Positions 20,508 to 32,314 of a stretch of 64,000 nt of DNA are shown in pieces. Position 1 is the stretch's first letter. The number at the start of each line of letters is the position of its first letter. Location of the stretch: positions 38,271,039 through 38,335,038 of the forward strand of contig OY997590.1 of assembly GCA_963921825.1 (NCBI GenBank), written 5' to 3'. Under the pieces are notes generated by a model that was given only the letters and a program-made list of their open reading frames with translations, was not told where the DNA came from and did no database searches. Both the position numbers and the translations under genes were made by a program. Origin of the DNA: Erodium maritimum. Taxonomy: Eukaryota > Streptophyta > Magnoliopsida > Geraniales > Geraniaceae.

Positions 20508-21581
20508 AATACCACTAGTGGGGTTGCACCGCGCGATGTGCGGTGCTTACAATAAGAACGTACACACAAAATCTAATAGTAACACTTATTTCACTAAAAT
20601 GCAAGAAACAAAAGAACTGTTTAAAAGGTCGTTTCTCCGAGCTAATTTGGGTTTATTGAAGCGCTGGTGGTTTCAAAATGTTCGGTAGAGTTTCTGAGCA
20701 AACGGGTCATGTGTTGATCTTGGAAACATACCGCAAGAAAAGTCTATCTATAATTATTGAAAATTGTACATGAAGAATTGCAAGTTAGTGATATCTAAGT
20801 GGAAATAAGAGGATATGCAGAAGTATTGCTTAGTAGCTCTACAATGATCATAACAATAATGCCTCCAGGTTTATGAAATTTTACATGAAAGGAAAAATCG
20901 TTATAAAAAAAGTATAAAACATAAAAAAATCACTTGGATTCTACCATCCAAAACATAGCTTAGTTTGCATCGTCTATTTACAAGTAAAGCTGTAATTAAC
21001 GTATTATTTTACATTTGACAAAATTACATTTTCCTATCAATCTATAAAGGATCTATATCAAACATATGGAAAAATATTTCTTGAGTAGTTTAAGAAAGAA
21101 GAAGAGTGGAAGCATAAAGAAAGACGTAGCCTAAGATAAAACATACAGAATCAAGGGTATCACAACTGAATATGTCAAATTCTCAGACAATTTCTATAAA
21201 TGCTTTAATAAAACCGGGTAAAATAATTAAAAAAGACTCGCGGTATCATAATAAAACATTGAACCAATTTATGCAACAGGAGATACTACGGTAAAGGATG
21301 AAACAACTCCCAAGAAACCTATTACAGATCATACAAAACAAAAACCAGTGAAAATAGTATACTCTACATAGACAAGAAATGACTTTCCTTGAACTAACTG
21401 TAATAAATTTTAGGATTGACCGATGATTAGTTCATACAAGACAAGGGTATGAGTTCCATTGCTACTAAATCATGTACATGAACCGTTGCTCTTCCAATTT
21501 AATTTTCTGACTTGTACACCAAATGACAGATCTACCCAAGACATTGTCTTACATTTCTGAAGCCTTCAATTATGAAGTTTC
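20508..21581. other. AT-rich DNA between two insertions, no gene recognised
   Basis: About 1.07 kb of non-repetitive-looking sequence without a convincing ORF. It begins with the right-hand copy of the LARD target site (aatac) and a ccactagtgg palindrome. It continues on the other side of the solo LTR at 24301, so the two pieces were once one locus. Confidence 0.5.
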
Positions 21582-23490
21582 TGTGAAGACCGCCTCGTTA
21601 AAAAGTTTTGTTTAATTAAATTCAATTAGTTTAGAACGTCGAGGTTGAGTTTTGGGTCGGTTTTTGGTAAACGTCGAGTTTGAAAGTCGTTTTAATCTTT
21701 TTAATTCGTTTAAAAAAAAAGAAAAAAAAGGAAGAGAACCGGGTCGGGCGGACTAGACCCGGCCAGGCCAGACCCAGCCCGAGCAGGCCGAACCCGCCTG
21801 TCCTCGTTTCGGGCCGTGCAGCCCAGTCCCGCCAGCGGCCAAATGCGAGTTGAGCCCTTCCTATTTAAGGCGAGTTCTTAAGGCTTCAGGTCATTCCTGT
21901 TCCCCTCTCTCTCGCACTGCCGACTCGTCCTCTCCCTCTTCTCAATCCCGATCTCACTCCCTCTCTCCACCATCTCGCCCTTCTCCGTCCAATCCCAACA
22001 CCGCCGCCCTCCCGTTCAGGCGAGATCCCGGCCGACCTCACGCCACCGCCCCGCTCCCCCTCTCTGGCCTTGTTCTAGCTCCAACCGCCCCTCACCTCCC
22101 GTCTCCGTCCAACCCGAGCCACCGCCGCCATCCTCGTTCCCGAGCCCCTACTCGCCTTTCACGACCGTCGGCGTCGCCGTGCACGGCCAGAGCCGTGACG
22201 GACTCGCCGGCGTTGCTAGATCTGGTGAGTTCTCGCCGGTTTCGTCCGGATCTGAGGTTTTCCCTTCACCGTCTTCTCTATTCATCTCCGTTCAACAACC
22301 GTCGCCGCCCTCCTTTTACCCGCGGTGAGTTTCTCAAAACCGCGAAGTTTGGGTCGCTGGCACTTTCGCCGGTGACCGGTCGGTTCTCGGACCCGAAACT
22401 CCCCCTCCTTCTTTTACTTTCTCGAACTCTCTGGATCAAATTAATCAAATTAATTTCTGAAAAAAAAGGAGATCCGAAAGAAAGAAAACCGTTCTAAACA
22501 AAATGGATTGAACCGGTTTTGATTTAAGGCGTTATTCTGGACTTTAGAACGAAAAATCAGTTTTAAGAGGAAAAGAGTTTTGAAATAAAAGAAATTAACG
22601 AAATCAGTTTTGTTTTAAGACATTTTGGGACTGATGATTAAAATCAGGAACTTTGGTTAAAATAGATGTTAAATCGGACCTTGAACGGAATAAAAGTGGA
22701 ACGCTGAAATCGGTGCCTCGGGATCCGTGCAATGGGATCCGTGCCCCGGGTCCTGTGCTCGGGTGCTCGAACCCGATTCGCAGAATCCCGCTTTTATCCC
22801 GCTCGAGTTTAAAAGACCACTTTTGAACTTAAATCGAGACCGTCGTAACCTTTTAAATTAAATTGTGAAACCGGTTTTAATCGTAGTTTTCTGTGTAAAG
22901 TAGAGTCTGGCTTCGAGCGAAGAGAAGACCAGAGTTAAACCCAGACGCGGACTTCGCCCTAAGAAGACGGTGTTGGCCCGGTCGTCAGCAGCTAGGAGAC
23001 GCTGCTTTGGTTTCGTCGTGAGGTAGGGAAGTAGCGGATACCAGTTTAATTGTGGAAAGTTACTAGTATGCATGCTAGGATTAATAAAACTGGAAAGACG
23101 TTTATAACAGATAATAACCGGACGAGTCGTAGTAACATGTAGGACGGGATTCACTAGTTAGCTGTTTTGATCTGTTTTCGATACTTGGGAATTGTCGTGC
23201 TGGTAGATCGGCCTTGTCGAGCCGTAGGTTGGGTGATTGATTGAATTGCTTGTTGTCGTTTGAGGTGCCTGCCGTGTGAGTCGGTGTCGTTAGGGTTAAT
23301 AGACAAGATTAGTATAACCGCTGAGAATGTTGTTGATATGTATGGGCGAGTGTGTCGTGGTTGTGTTGATGTGAAACCCTTGTTTCTGTGATGGTCGGGT
23401 GAGTGATAGACCGATGTGACTGATTGTGGTAAGGTTATAGGGCTGGGTAAGTCGTGTTTAATTAGGACATTTGTTTTATTATTTTGACGC

Positions 23491-23720
23491 TTTGCCCGAA
23501 GGAGTTCCGGGAAAGTTGTTTCACCTTTGCCTTGCCCGAAGGAGTTCCGGGGAGGTTGTCTCATCTTTACTTTGCCCGAAGGAGTTCCGGGAAAGTTGTC
23601 TCACCTTTGCTTCGCCCGAAGGAGTTCCGGGGAAGTAGTCTCACCTTTGCCTTGCCCGAAGGAGTTCCGGGAAGGTTGTTTCACCTTTGCTTTGCCCGGA
23701 GGAGTTCCGGGAAAGAGATC
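23491..23720 (+). repeat. 40-base tandem repeat in the solo LTR
   Basis: Six units with an exact 40-base period: gcccgaaggagttccggg begins at 23494, 23534, 23574, 23614, 23654 and 23694 (the last with one change). The intervening part is close to aaagttgtctcacctttgct. Little divergence between units suggests recent expansion. Confidence 0.9.
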
Positions 23721-24008
23721 TAGGCCGATAGAGTTTCCGGTATGACTATTTGAGAGCGTCCCTTGGTTAGTTTGACTGTTAATAGTTGTGCTTTTACAGT
23801 TACTTTATGTTCGATGTTGGTTTAATTGGTGTGAGGTTGCTGTTTGTGTTTGTTCGTTAAGTGGGTTCGTAAGTGTGGTTCGGTCTTGAGTTGAGGAGTG
23901 TGGTTACGAGTTCCCTTGGAAATTAGTTGTGTGCTGTACTAGTATGCCCTAATTGGACGGTTACCCGTGGTGGTGAGCGCTTGATTATAACCTTAACTAC
24001 TTTCCTAC

Positions 24009-24022
24009 TGAGCGAAAGCTCA
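24009..24022 (+). other. Hairpin in the second Tekay-like LTR
   Basis: tgagcgaaagctca has a 5-base stem with a GAAA loop, followed by a pyrimidine tract ending ttttcag (AG at 24044-24045). It occupies the same place as the ggtgagcg/cgctcacc hairpin of the other family. An older half-hairpin (ggtgagcgcttg) lies about 40 bases upstream. Confidence 0.55.
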
Positions 24023-24300
24023 CCCCTTACTTTGTTGTTTTTCAGGTTCTAAGCGGGAAGTGTACTAGCTGGATGCTCGATGCTTGGGAGCTTACGAGGG
24101 TCCTAGGCTAGGTAGTCTAGAGACGTACTGTTTTATTTTGAACTGTTTCACCGCTGGTTCTTTTTCCGAGCTGTGACTCGCGTAGTGTTTAAAGTTTTAA
24201 AAATTTGAGATTGAGACTTGTTGGCTTTATTTTCGAGTAAAATTGTTATTGTTTTAGTTCACGTCTCGAGTCCGGTCAAAACCGGATTTGGGGCGTGACA

Positions 24301-26900
24301 ATTTCTAATTTGTTTAATTGATGCAAAGCTGCAAAACTCAGAAGACTTAGAAGTCAGAACAACAATCAAGCAAACCAAAACTGGAACTAAGGATTAAATA
24401 TATCAAGTTAATCTCAAAAGAACAACAAACACTACTGGTTTGAGAAGATGAAATCAAGTAAATCCACATCACTCAACAGAATGATTCTTTGGTGAAAGCA
24501 CACAACACATCCTTTATGGGAAAAGGGCGCTCCAAGACAAAAAATAGAAACCAGGTAACAGACATGTTCGCCAAAACCATCATACTTTACATGACTCATA
24601 TACTCTGGTGAATTGCATTAAAATAAGGTCCAACTAAGCTATAAGTTGCTGCAAAGCTAAACTTTTGGAAACAATGCAAGAAGCGATCTTTGTAGGCCAT
24701 CTCTATGGTAAGTACCTGTCAATTTTGGACTCAACCAAACAAAGATTCTACATCCTAATATGGTCCAAAAGATAGAAAACTATCACATGCCAAATTACTG
24801 AACATCCTGTTAGAGAAAATCATATCCAATTCTTAAAAAAGCATATAAAAACCCAATATCACAGTAAATCCAAATCAACCATTTCCTAATCAATGATGTT
24901 CACATCCATAAGCACATAAACTTAGTATTTGTGATTATTATCAAGAAACTTAGTATGAAGTTGAAAATTAAATATTCTTATCCACCAAATATCAATATAC
25001 TGGAGAATAAGCTTTAAAATTCTAAACTTGTGAAGAAAGACAACCCTGAAAAATCTACGAGGAGTCCTACAAAATGAACAAAGAAAATACTTCTGAACAA
25101 TTATTATATAGCATAAGTCAGACAAAAAGATAATCTATCATCGGTTATTATATAGCAAGTTCATAAGTCTTACAGTACCCTTTAATGAGAGTGATATGTT
25201 GTTTGTAACCCACACTTCTCCCAGATAATTCCACATTACCCAGTTGGTTGTCATTGCGATTATAGAGAACACGATTCCTAAGTTAAGTAAAATAGGAAAA
25301 CTTAAATTACTTTGAAAAAACACCTTACTTTATCTTCACTTCAACCACCATACAGTAATGTTAGTGGGGAACTTCAAAAGGTTAGGAGAGTGAAAAGGCA
25401 GTACTTAGATGGCTAATCCTTTCTTAGCACAATCATCAGACAATTTAAGTTTCTCCAAAAATCAATATATAAAAATACAATGTAAGCATCTAACTGCTCT
25501 CTTCCAATCTGAAATGTTTAAACCTCCTACTGCAGGATTCAATCATCCCAAAAAATCAACAGTAACTCAGATGATAGATAATTCAAAATCATGACATTTT
25601 CCACAAACCCAACTCAAACTCAACAATCCCAGACCAAACCCATCGCTCACATTCACAAAAACAGAAGATCCGGTCACTGATCAATCATCCCCGTATAAAT
25701 TAAAATCTAACCATGAGAAGAAAAAAACACTTTTAAAGGCAAACGAATTTGAAGGTGTGTCCTAAAAAATGCAGCACAACAAAATACAGATAAGGGACTG
25801 AAAAATAGTTACACCAGCGAACGAACAAACTACATAATCGCAATGGCAACATTAAACAGTCGAGCTAATTTCAGAGTAACGAAATAAGACCTCTTTGAAC
25901 ACTTTGTTGAACCAAACGCGCACCCTTCAAAATAAGAGTAGCGCATCAAAACAGACCCAAAAGTAATATGAAACCAATGTCAATAGAACTGGGGGAATTG
26001 CAATTCAGTACAACAAACTTATCTTGGAATATGGGAGTTGTCAGTATAAATCAATATATTTGGGAAATATGTATACAGTTAGCCAAAAAAATGTAACCCA
26101 ATGCGAAGAGAACTTGGATGCAGGAAACTGGACAAAATCAAATGGGAAGAGAGCATGTGAGATGAGGTAGGTTTGAAAAAAAATAATCCAGGCATGATTT
26201 GCAAGAAAAGTTGAACCGGACCACAAAAGGATTTTTGAAATGTGTGTTAACCATAGCTCATAACACACAACATGATAACCCAGAAACACAAGCTCATTAT
26301 TTACACAAATAGATTAGCTTCAACACTTTAATATAACTATAAAATTCATACAAACTGAAATTCGGCTCGAATACGCAATTATGTAGGCTGCGCGAAGAAC
26401 AAAATAAAACCCCAAAACAAACCGTAAGATCTGAAGTCAAACCTAGAGTGAAGAACAAAATAAAAACACAAAACAAACCTTAAGATTATAAGCCATTTCC
26501 GAGACCTTAAAATGGACTCATATTAACATTACTCTAACCCAGAAATCAAATCAATACAAAGGGAAAACAACTTTAAGATATAAAGCAATGAAGGAACTTA
26601 TAATCATGACAAGTTAACGAATTAGGTATAAACAAAAATAAAATAAAGGACAAATGTAAAATAAAAAACAAACGTAGTACTTCCATTTTAAGTGTTGAGT
26701 TTGAAAGCATTCAAATTTATCAACTACAGAGGTCGAAGTAAAAAACTCAAGCTGGCAAGAGGAAAAACAAAATGCTCAAAAGTTCAAAAAACTTAGTTGT
26801 TTCAAGTTTCAACACCTTAAGAAAATAAGAATAGTTCAAAATTTCAGAGTAGGTCAAAACTGATAAATATGAATTCATCGTATAAAAAAACCCTAAACTG
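24301..26900. other. AT-rich DNA, no gene recognised
   Basis: Continuation of the locus that the solo LTR interrupts. It has many short ORFs but none with a family signature, and no obvious long repeat. Base composition and the absence of transposon motifs fit host intron or intergenic DNA. It may be the intron-rich downstream part of the candidate gene start near 27.6 kb. Confidence 0.4.
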
Positions 26901-28030
26901 AATTTTACCTGGCTTGCTTTCTCCACTCGAACTGCAACTCTTGTAACTTGGTATAGTGAGAAATTGCCAATTCAAAGCAGTAATAAGCCCAAAGAATAAA
27001 ACGATCGGAAACAATATTACCGAAAAGTATGGGATGCTTACCGGAGACGATAGAGGAGGCGACGAGCATTGTGATGCCTATACTCGGTCCGTAACATTCC
27101 CCCTTCACAGTTGTAGAGAAACTGTGAACATTTCCTTTTTCATTGTAGGCGATTGAGTGGGGGGAAAACTACAGAATTGGCACCTTGCACAAACACCTTC
27201 TTGTCACATAGTAAATCAGACCTATCTGCCGCCAGGAAACATATGATCATATTAAGCAATTACCATTAAAAGATACTGAATCTGAAACCCGAAAGACCCA
27301 TAAACAATAGAAGTGACATGTCCGGGCTTCACTAGCCAGCATAAATGTGGGAATTCTTGACTGTGATAGAGGGTGACACAAACATAATTGCTAACGTTCA
27401 ACAACAACAATTGAAAATTCGAAAAGCACTCCAGAAACATATAACAAAGCATCCCTAAATTTGCGTCACAAACAGACATGACAAAAAAAACACAATTGCC
27501 AACATACAAGACCAGTAAGTGAAACCCAAAAAATCACTCCAAAATAGCAGCGGGAGGCAATAACATACAACTAAGCCAATCCAAAATTGCAAACCAAATA
27601 GAAGAAGGAGCTCACCTGGCGGGATGACGCATGGCAGCCCTACACGGGAAGAAGAACAAACAACATACGAAGTGTTAGTCGGAACCCTAAGCAGATTAAG
27701 GGGGAAACATAAACTTAGAACGTTGAGTCGGACAGACGAAATGCATATGACCCTGGGCTACATATATAACCATCGCTGTCACTACTGTTGAGTCCAACAG
27801 ACGAAGCAATTATGGTTGGGGTTGTAACAGAGGCTTATGGGTGGAGGAAGGAGAAGGGTTGTGGCTGAAGGAAAAGGAAGGGGCGTAATTGTGGGATGAT
27901 TTCAAGCGAGGGAGGGACTGTAATTTGATGAAGAGGGAAGCGAGAGGCCGAAAAAAAAAACAGGAGGAGAGGGTGGAAAACAAACCTGCGCGTAGGAACA
28001 GTGTTTGCGCGTGAAGCTTCTGGGACTTGC
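26900..28030 (-). other. Candidate 5' end of a host gene, minus strand
   Basis: Read on the minus strand, 28030-27780 is CT-rich like a plant 5' UTR. A consensus acceptor ends at 27640, an ATG lies at 27632-27630, and a donor gccag/gtgagc follows exon end 27616. A second exon-like stretch (27077-27042) lies between tatag and a perfect gtaagc donor, and a third donor (gccag/gtaaaa) is near 26910. The frame across the second piece (GITMLVASSIVS) is hydrophobic in one phase and basic in another. No protein family was recognised and the exon chain is inference. It could be a non-coding RNA or a decayed gene. Confidence 0.3.
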
Positions 28031-28140
28031 GTGAACTACACGGGGAAGTTACTACTAGACATATATTAGATTGAAGATACTCTTAACAATTGTAAAAATG
28101 AAAATTGGATGAATTTTGTAGAGAGATAATTTTATAGAAG

Positions 28141-30249
28141 TATATATTTCGAATTTCTTTTTTGTTGAAATAAGCTTCATTGTTTAATTTGGAACTTACA
28201 TAACATGAGTGTTACATCCACCATTCTTCATCGGGAGGCCCGACAACAACCAGTGCGATAAATTGTTCTCAACTCTCGGATTTAATATTCTCGTAACGAA
28301 AACGGACATAGTTAACGAAGTAGCGACACAACGCATAAAAACCAAACCAAACATTCAACTACAATCTAACGTTCCTAGGTGGTAACCAAACTCTCCAGCG
28401 GGCCCTGGAAAATGCAAATTAGTCGCGGGGGCAACTTGAATGCGCCAGAGCTTTGGGCTCGAACAAAGAGCAAATAACAAAGGACATGCGGACATGACTA
28501 CTAACATTCGACTTCCTACTCATGCAAAGTATTAACTCGAGAGTCGAGACTCATATGCCAAATGGTTTGCATTCAATAGTTCAATCATCGATGACTTGAA
28601 AATCATGCATGTTACTCGTCAAAACACCCAAATATATTTTTGTAATTTTTTGAATATGTATATGCAACATAAAATGCAGACTTAGTGCAAGGCACAACCA
28701 CCCCACACTTTAAAATGAGCACTGTCTCTGGTGCGACTCTAAGACACATGCATGCGCATACCTCACACTTTGATTGTAGATATGCGTATAAACCATAAAT
28801 TCCTATGATTCATATTCTATCAATATAGTAAATTTGGGTAATCAACACCCACCAAATAACATATCAGGAAAAGTAGCACCAGCTTAAACATCATTCCTAG
28901 AAAGGTAAATGGTTACCGTCCTTTGAAATAAGCTACTCGGATTTGTATTCTTTATTCTGTGATTCTTGTATGCATGGTTGAGGTGCCTCCCAAGTAGTGT
29001 ATTTGGTTAACGTTGTTAGCTCAGATGACGCATCCATTTCACATGCTCTAAAAGCTTAAGAGCAGAACACCTGCAAAACAGACACAAGAACAAAAAAAAA
29101 CATAAAAGGAATATGAAAATAATATGTAGAAGAGGCTCATTCAAGTGGCATCTCAAACGTCTTAAAATTTCATTGTGTCTTCCTCTTCAAATGTGAATGA
29201 GAACGCGTGAGAAGAAACACAATGAAGTATAAGTACTTTCTTCTTTAGCTTTGTAAGGGTTCCAAACTCATGGCTAATCTTATCAAGCTTGCCCTAATGA
29301 TATACTTGTAACTGAGCTCAACTTGACCATGATATGAATCCCATGACATGGAAGATGGACCTGCCGACAAAAGGTCAATAGCATCTACTAGAACCGAACT
29401 TCACACCGGAGAAATAAGAACCAGAAAATGGATCCAAAACTTCATGCCCAGTATTACTTTTATAAGTCAATGGTTGAACACAGAGAGTCTATGTTCTAGA
29501 ATTAAAAAAAAATCTTTCATATTAAAAGGGATTTCGACATGATATTCAATGTCTAACATAATAAAATTAATGAGAGATTAAAAAAATAGTCCTTCTCTTA
29601 AGAGTATTTTTCATAGTACCCTTTGGATGTATAAAATATCTACCAACCAGTTCTATGGATATTGTTGGAAGATTTGGCTCAACAAAAGTTAGTGAGTTAT
29701 TTCTTATAATCGCGTCATTATTTATATTTTCAAGACTCAATACATCAAAATTACCTAGTGATGGAAAGGGAATTATCCAAGAAGGATAAGAAGTCGATAC
29801 CTTACATTTCGCACTTGTCTCTAAACCCATGGTTAAATCATGAATTTCTTGCTTTATTTAGTCCAATAAGAGCTCATAATGGTCCTCATCAACATGAATT
29901 TCTTGATCATATAGGCTTCTCTCATTCGATAGTTGTATTAGATTATTCAGATGATATTGAATGTTTTGGAGCGTAGAGTTTGTCTCCTCTTATATCTTGA
30001 GCGTAGAGGCCTGGTTTCCACTAGATTATTTAGAACATTAATTTCCTTTTTTTAAAACTTCAAATTTATTCTCCAAGATGCCAAAAATATTGACATTACA
30101 CCACTTGTGGTCATGCTTCAAGGCCTTCAATTTAGACCATATGAAAAAACTAGGACAACCTTAAAACTGATAAGAATCCTAGAAATCTTGAGCACCAGAC
30201 ATGAATTGAGGGTGATCTGTCCAAGCATTCAATAATTTAAAATGCCTAG
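28141..30249 (-). mobile_element. Degraded Athila/Tat-type Ty3 remnant
   Basis: On the minus strand, 29027-29009 carries the signature that follows the integrase stop in Athila-type elements. It has gcctcccaagtag and aacgttgttagctcagatg, against aacgtcgttagctcgactc in the intact-looking element at 32766-32784. The text near 28700 (accaccccacactttaaaat) is likewise typical of the spacer between integrase and the 3' LTR. A minus-strand frame at 29567-29830 is open for 87 codons (NFDVLSLENINNDAI) but I could not assign it. The rest is too decayed to place domains or ends. Confidence 0.45.
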
Positions 30250-30442
30250 TGTCACGACTCGAAAGATCCAAACATGTTTTTTTTCTGTGTTATACTTTTG
30301 TATCTACCTCAAGTACGAAATACTACTTGATCAAGAACATGCAAAGCATCAACATATGGACCGTACATTTCAATAGCCATCATCATGATACAGAGAGGTG
30401 TATGCTTGTGTCCTCCACATGCCTAACACATGAAAGCTCATG
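30250..30442 (+). repeat. Left part of a gypsy LTR split by the Athila-type element
   Basis: It starts TGTCACGACTCGAAAGATCC and matches, in inverted orientation, the LTR at 48059-48688. It breaks off at about 30442, where Athila env-like sequence begins, and resumes at 39901. Joined, the LTR is about 730 bases. Confidence 0.75.
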
Positions 30443-30451
30443 TCCCGCTCA

Positions 30452-31732
30452 CTACGGGTTGCCAGGAGGGAGGTCAGAAGGTTGGCCAGACTGTCCGGAC
30501 CGGCCACTACCCCACCAGTCAGATCCCATGCGGGTCTGGATCCAGCCAACAGTCATATGCACGGTGGACAAGGGATCAAGAGTCGAGTCCACTATGTCGA
30601 ATCGGGTGTGAACCCTGTCAAACTGAGTATCCATCCCCCCAAATCGGGTCTCGACCCCGTCGAACCGAGTAGAGATACCCTGAAATCGGGTAATATAGTC
30701 CTCATGGCGGGTCTCCTGTCTCTGGAAACCCGCGCGCATCTCCTCTCGGAGAGCAGTGATCTGGGCCGACAGGGCCGCAAACCTAGGATCTTCCTCCCTC
30801 TCTTCCTCTCTTGGCTCGGGGCCCGCTGTGCGCATGTCGGTACCGTTAAAAACTTCCCGACTAACCAAGTTGGATTTAAAGCGTGTGGGTGCTTCCTGTG
30901 GGTTGTCCAAAACCCCAAAAAACTGGGCTAGTTGTGTAGCAATCGCTGCACAACTAATCCTTCCATTAGGCATAATAGCATGCTGGTCAAGGTGATCCAA
31001 AAGGAGTTTCTCAAAGGGGGCTGAAATTCCCTTTTCGAAACAGTGAAGAAGCCGAATCTCCGTATGGTTCACGATATGTAAGTTATCACTCTGTGTAAAA
31101 AGAGTGTAACTCAACACCCTATGCATGTATTTGAGCATAACGGACTTGAGGTGCTTAGCCTGGGGACTCGAGGTCAGGGCTATGCCGGGCTCACTAATTT
31201 CTGCCCAAGCATCCTCGATCAGACAATAATCGGGGTAACCCCCCTCAATAGGAGCAAACCCGCAGGCTTCTCGAAATTCAGATAGGGAGGGTTTAAACAC
31301 TCGCCCACACAGTCTAAATTCAACCGGTTCGTCACACACGTGTAACCGACAATACGACGTGAGAAACTCAAGAGTGAGTTTCTCATAATGTCGGGGCTCC
31401 CATCCCCAAAGTCTAGGCCACCCAAAGGCCTCCAGTTTTGCCCTCAGCTCATCCGTAAAACCCAGAGTTTGTGTGACGAACTTGGTATCCAAGAAACGAT
31501 TTTGCATAGTGCCTCGTTTCTTGTTTTGCTTGAGCAGCTTAATTCGCAATTCATGTCTAAAAATCAGGCAAGGTTGATTTGGAGTACCTATGGCCGAGTG
31601 TGGAGGGTTAAGATGTCGCTGGTCCGCCTCGTCCGAATCAGAGCTCGGGTCCGGATGACGGATTTGCAACGGTTGAGGCTGTGATCCCGATGCCCCTCCC
31701 TGTGACTGCTTCTGCTTCTTAGCAGGTGCCAT
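30452..31732 (-). CDS. Athila ORF1/env-like protein
   Basis: A 426-codon open frame beginning MAPAKKQKQSQGGASG. After a Ser/Asp-rich N-terminus comes the region known from Athila elements (NRFLDTKFVTQTLGF, WEPRHYEKLTLEFL, FRLCGRVFKPSLSEFREACGF). It ends in heptad-like repeats of RFDGVETRFGGMDTQFDRV, a probable coiled coil. Proteins of this family lie between integrase and the 3' LTR and have been called env-like, but their function is not established and no clear signal peptide is seen here. The frame is open with no stops, yet the element's 3' end is missing just after it. Confidence 0.8.
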   Translation of the reverse strand: MAPAKKQKQSQGGASGSQPQPLQIRHPDPSSDSDEADQRHLNPPHSAIGTPNQPCLIFRHELRIKLLKQNKKRGTMQNRFLDTKFVTQTLGFTDELRAKLEAFGWPRLWGWEPRHYEKLTLEFLTSYCRLHVCDEPVEFRLCGRVFKPSLSEFREACGFAPIEGGYPDYCLIEDAWAEISEPGIALTSSPQAKHLKSVMLKYMHRVLSYTLFTQSDNLHIVNHTEIRLLHCFEKGISAPFEKLLLDHLDQHAIMPNGRISCAAIATQLAQFFGVLDNPQEAPTRFKSNLVSREVFNGTDMRTAGPEPREEEREEDPRFAALSAQITALREEMRAGFQRQETRHEDYITRFQGISTRFDGVETRFGGMDTQFDRVHTRFDIVDSTLDPLSTVHMTVGWIQTRMGSDWWGSGRSGQSGQPSDLPPGNP

Positions 31733-31776
31733 CTGAAATAGAACAACCGAGAAAAGATCAAAATAGACAATGAAAA

Positions 31777-31805
31777 CCCCCCCCCCCCCCCCCCCTTTTT
31801 TTTTT
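31777..31805 (+). repeat. Homopolymer pair C19-T10
   Basis: Nineteen Cs followed by ten Ts just upstream of the env-like start (minus strand: A10-G19). Length is likely to vary between individuals and between reads. Confidence 0.85.
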
Positions 31806-31827
31806 CAAAATTCAGCCTTCACTGTTC

Positions 31828-31965
31828 AGTCACGGCGGTCACCACGGATCCGTGAGTCGGTCCGTGACGGCGACATGGACGGAACCGTGAGAAGTCCCGC
31901 GACGGAGCATAGGCCGTAGCCGTGACGCTGTCCGTGACGGCTTACAGGCCGGATCCGTGATGTGT
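31828..31965. repeat. CACGG/CCGTG palindrome cluster upstream of the env-like gene
   Basis: At least six half or whole copies of the TCACGG / CCGTGA motif, among them cacggatccgtg (31843-31854), tccgtgacgg (twice) and ggatccgtga. It forms the left half of the spacer between integrase and the env-like gene, and a second cluster lies at 32484-32625. Confidence 0.75.
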
Positions 31966-32314
31966 TGCAGACCGGAGCTCTGTCGCTTTCCGGCGACTGG
32001 AAATCCGGCGGTCCTTCACTGAACGCCGGCGACGAGGCCAACCCGAAGCACGTGGTGTTTGGGGATGAAGGAACGGAAGTGTGGAGCTTGAAGCCGAAGG
32101 TGAGGATGGAGCTTGAGGTTCGTTGATGGTAGAGACGGGGGTAAGTGGGCTGTGGATGAATAGAGCTAGGGAGATGGAGGAAGAGGATGAGGTTTGGGAG
32201 CTTGAAGGTTCGTTGGTGTGTGATTTGAGGTTGAAGAAGAAGGAGTGAAGAGGATGGAGGCGTGAAGGTGAAGAGGCAATGAAGAAGACGAGTCAGATAG
32301 GGTTTGGGGGGAAA

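Larger units (their letters stand above)
21582..24300 (+). mobile_element. Solo LTR, second Tekay-like family (2.7 kb)
   Basis: It starts TGTGAAGACCGC and ends GGGGCGTGACA, the same end as the other Tekay-type LTRs. It is flanked by gtttc (21577-21581) and atttc (24301-24305), 4 of 5 matching, so it is a single LTR left by recombination. The order is: AT-rich start, GC-rich block 21735-21840, TATA-like tatttaagg near 21862, a CT-rich leader-like region to 22500, a 40-base repeat array (23491-23720), a hairpin (24009-24022), a pyrimidine tract and an AT-rich end. The 215-codon frame at 21850-22497 is Ser/Pro/Arg-rich without a family signature and is probably not a gene. Confidence 0.8.

Noticed and set aside
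21850-22497. 215-codon open frame in the solo LTR as a host gene
   Set aside because: Ser/Pro/Arg-rich translation of CT-rich DNA with no family signature, wholly inside an LTR defined by its ends and target copies.
24922-26289. Short minus-strand frames in the AT-rich interval as genes
   Set aside because: Each is under 85 codons, rich in Phe/Ile/Leu/Tyr as expected for AT-rich DNA, and without motifs or splice context strong enough to call.
30440-30931. 163-codon plus-strand frame
   Set aside because: Antisense of the Athila env-like gene.
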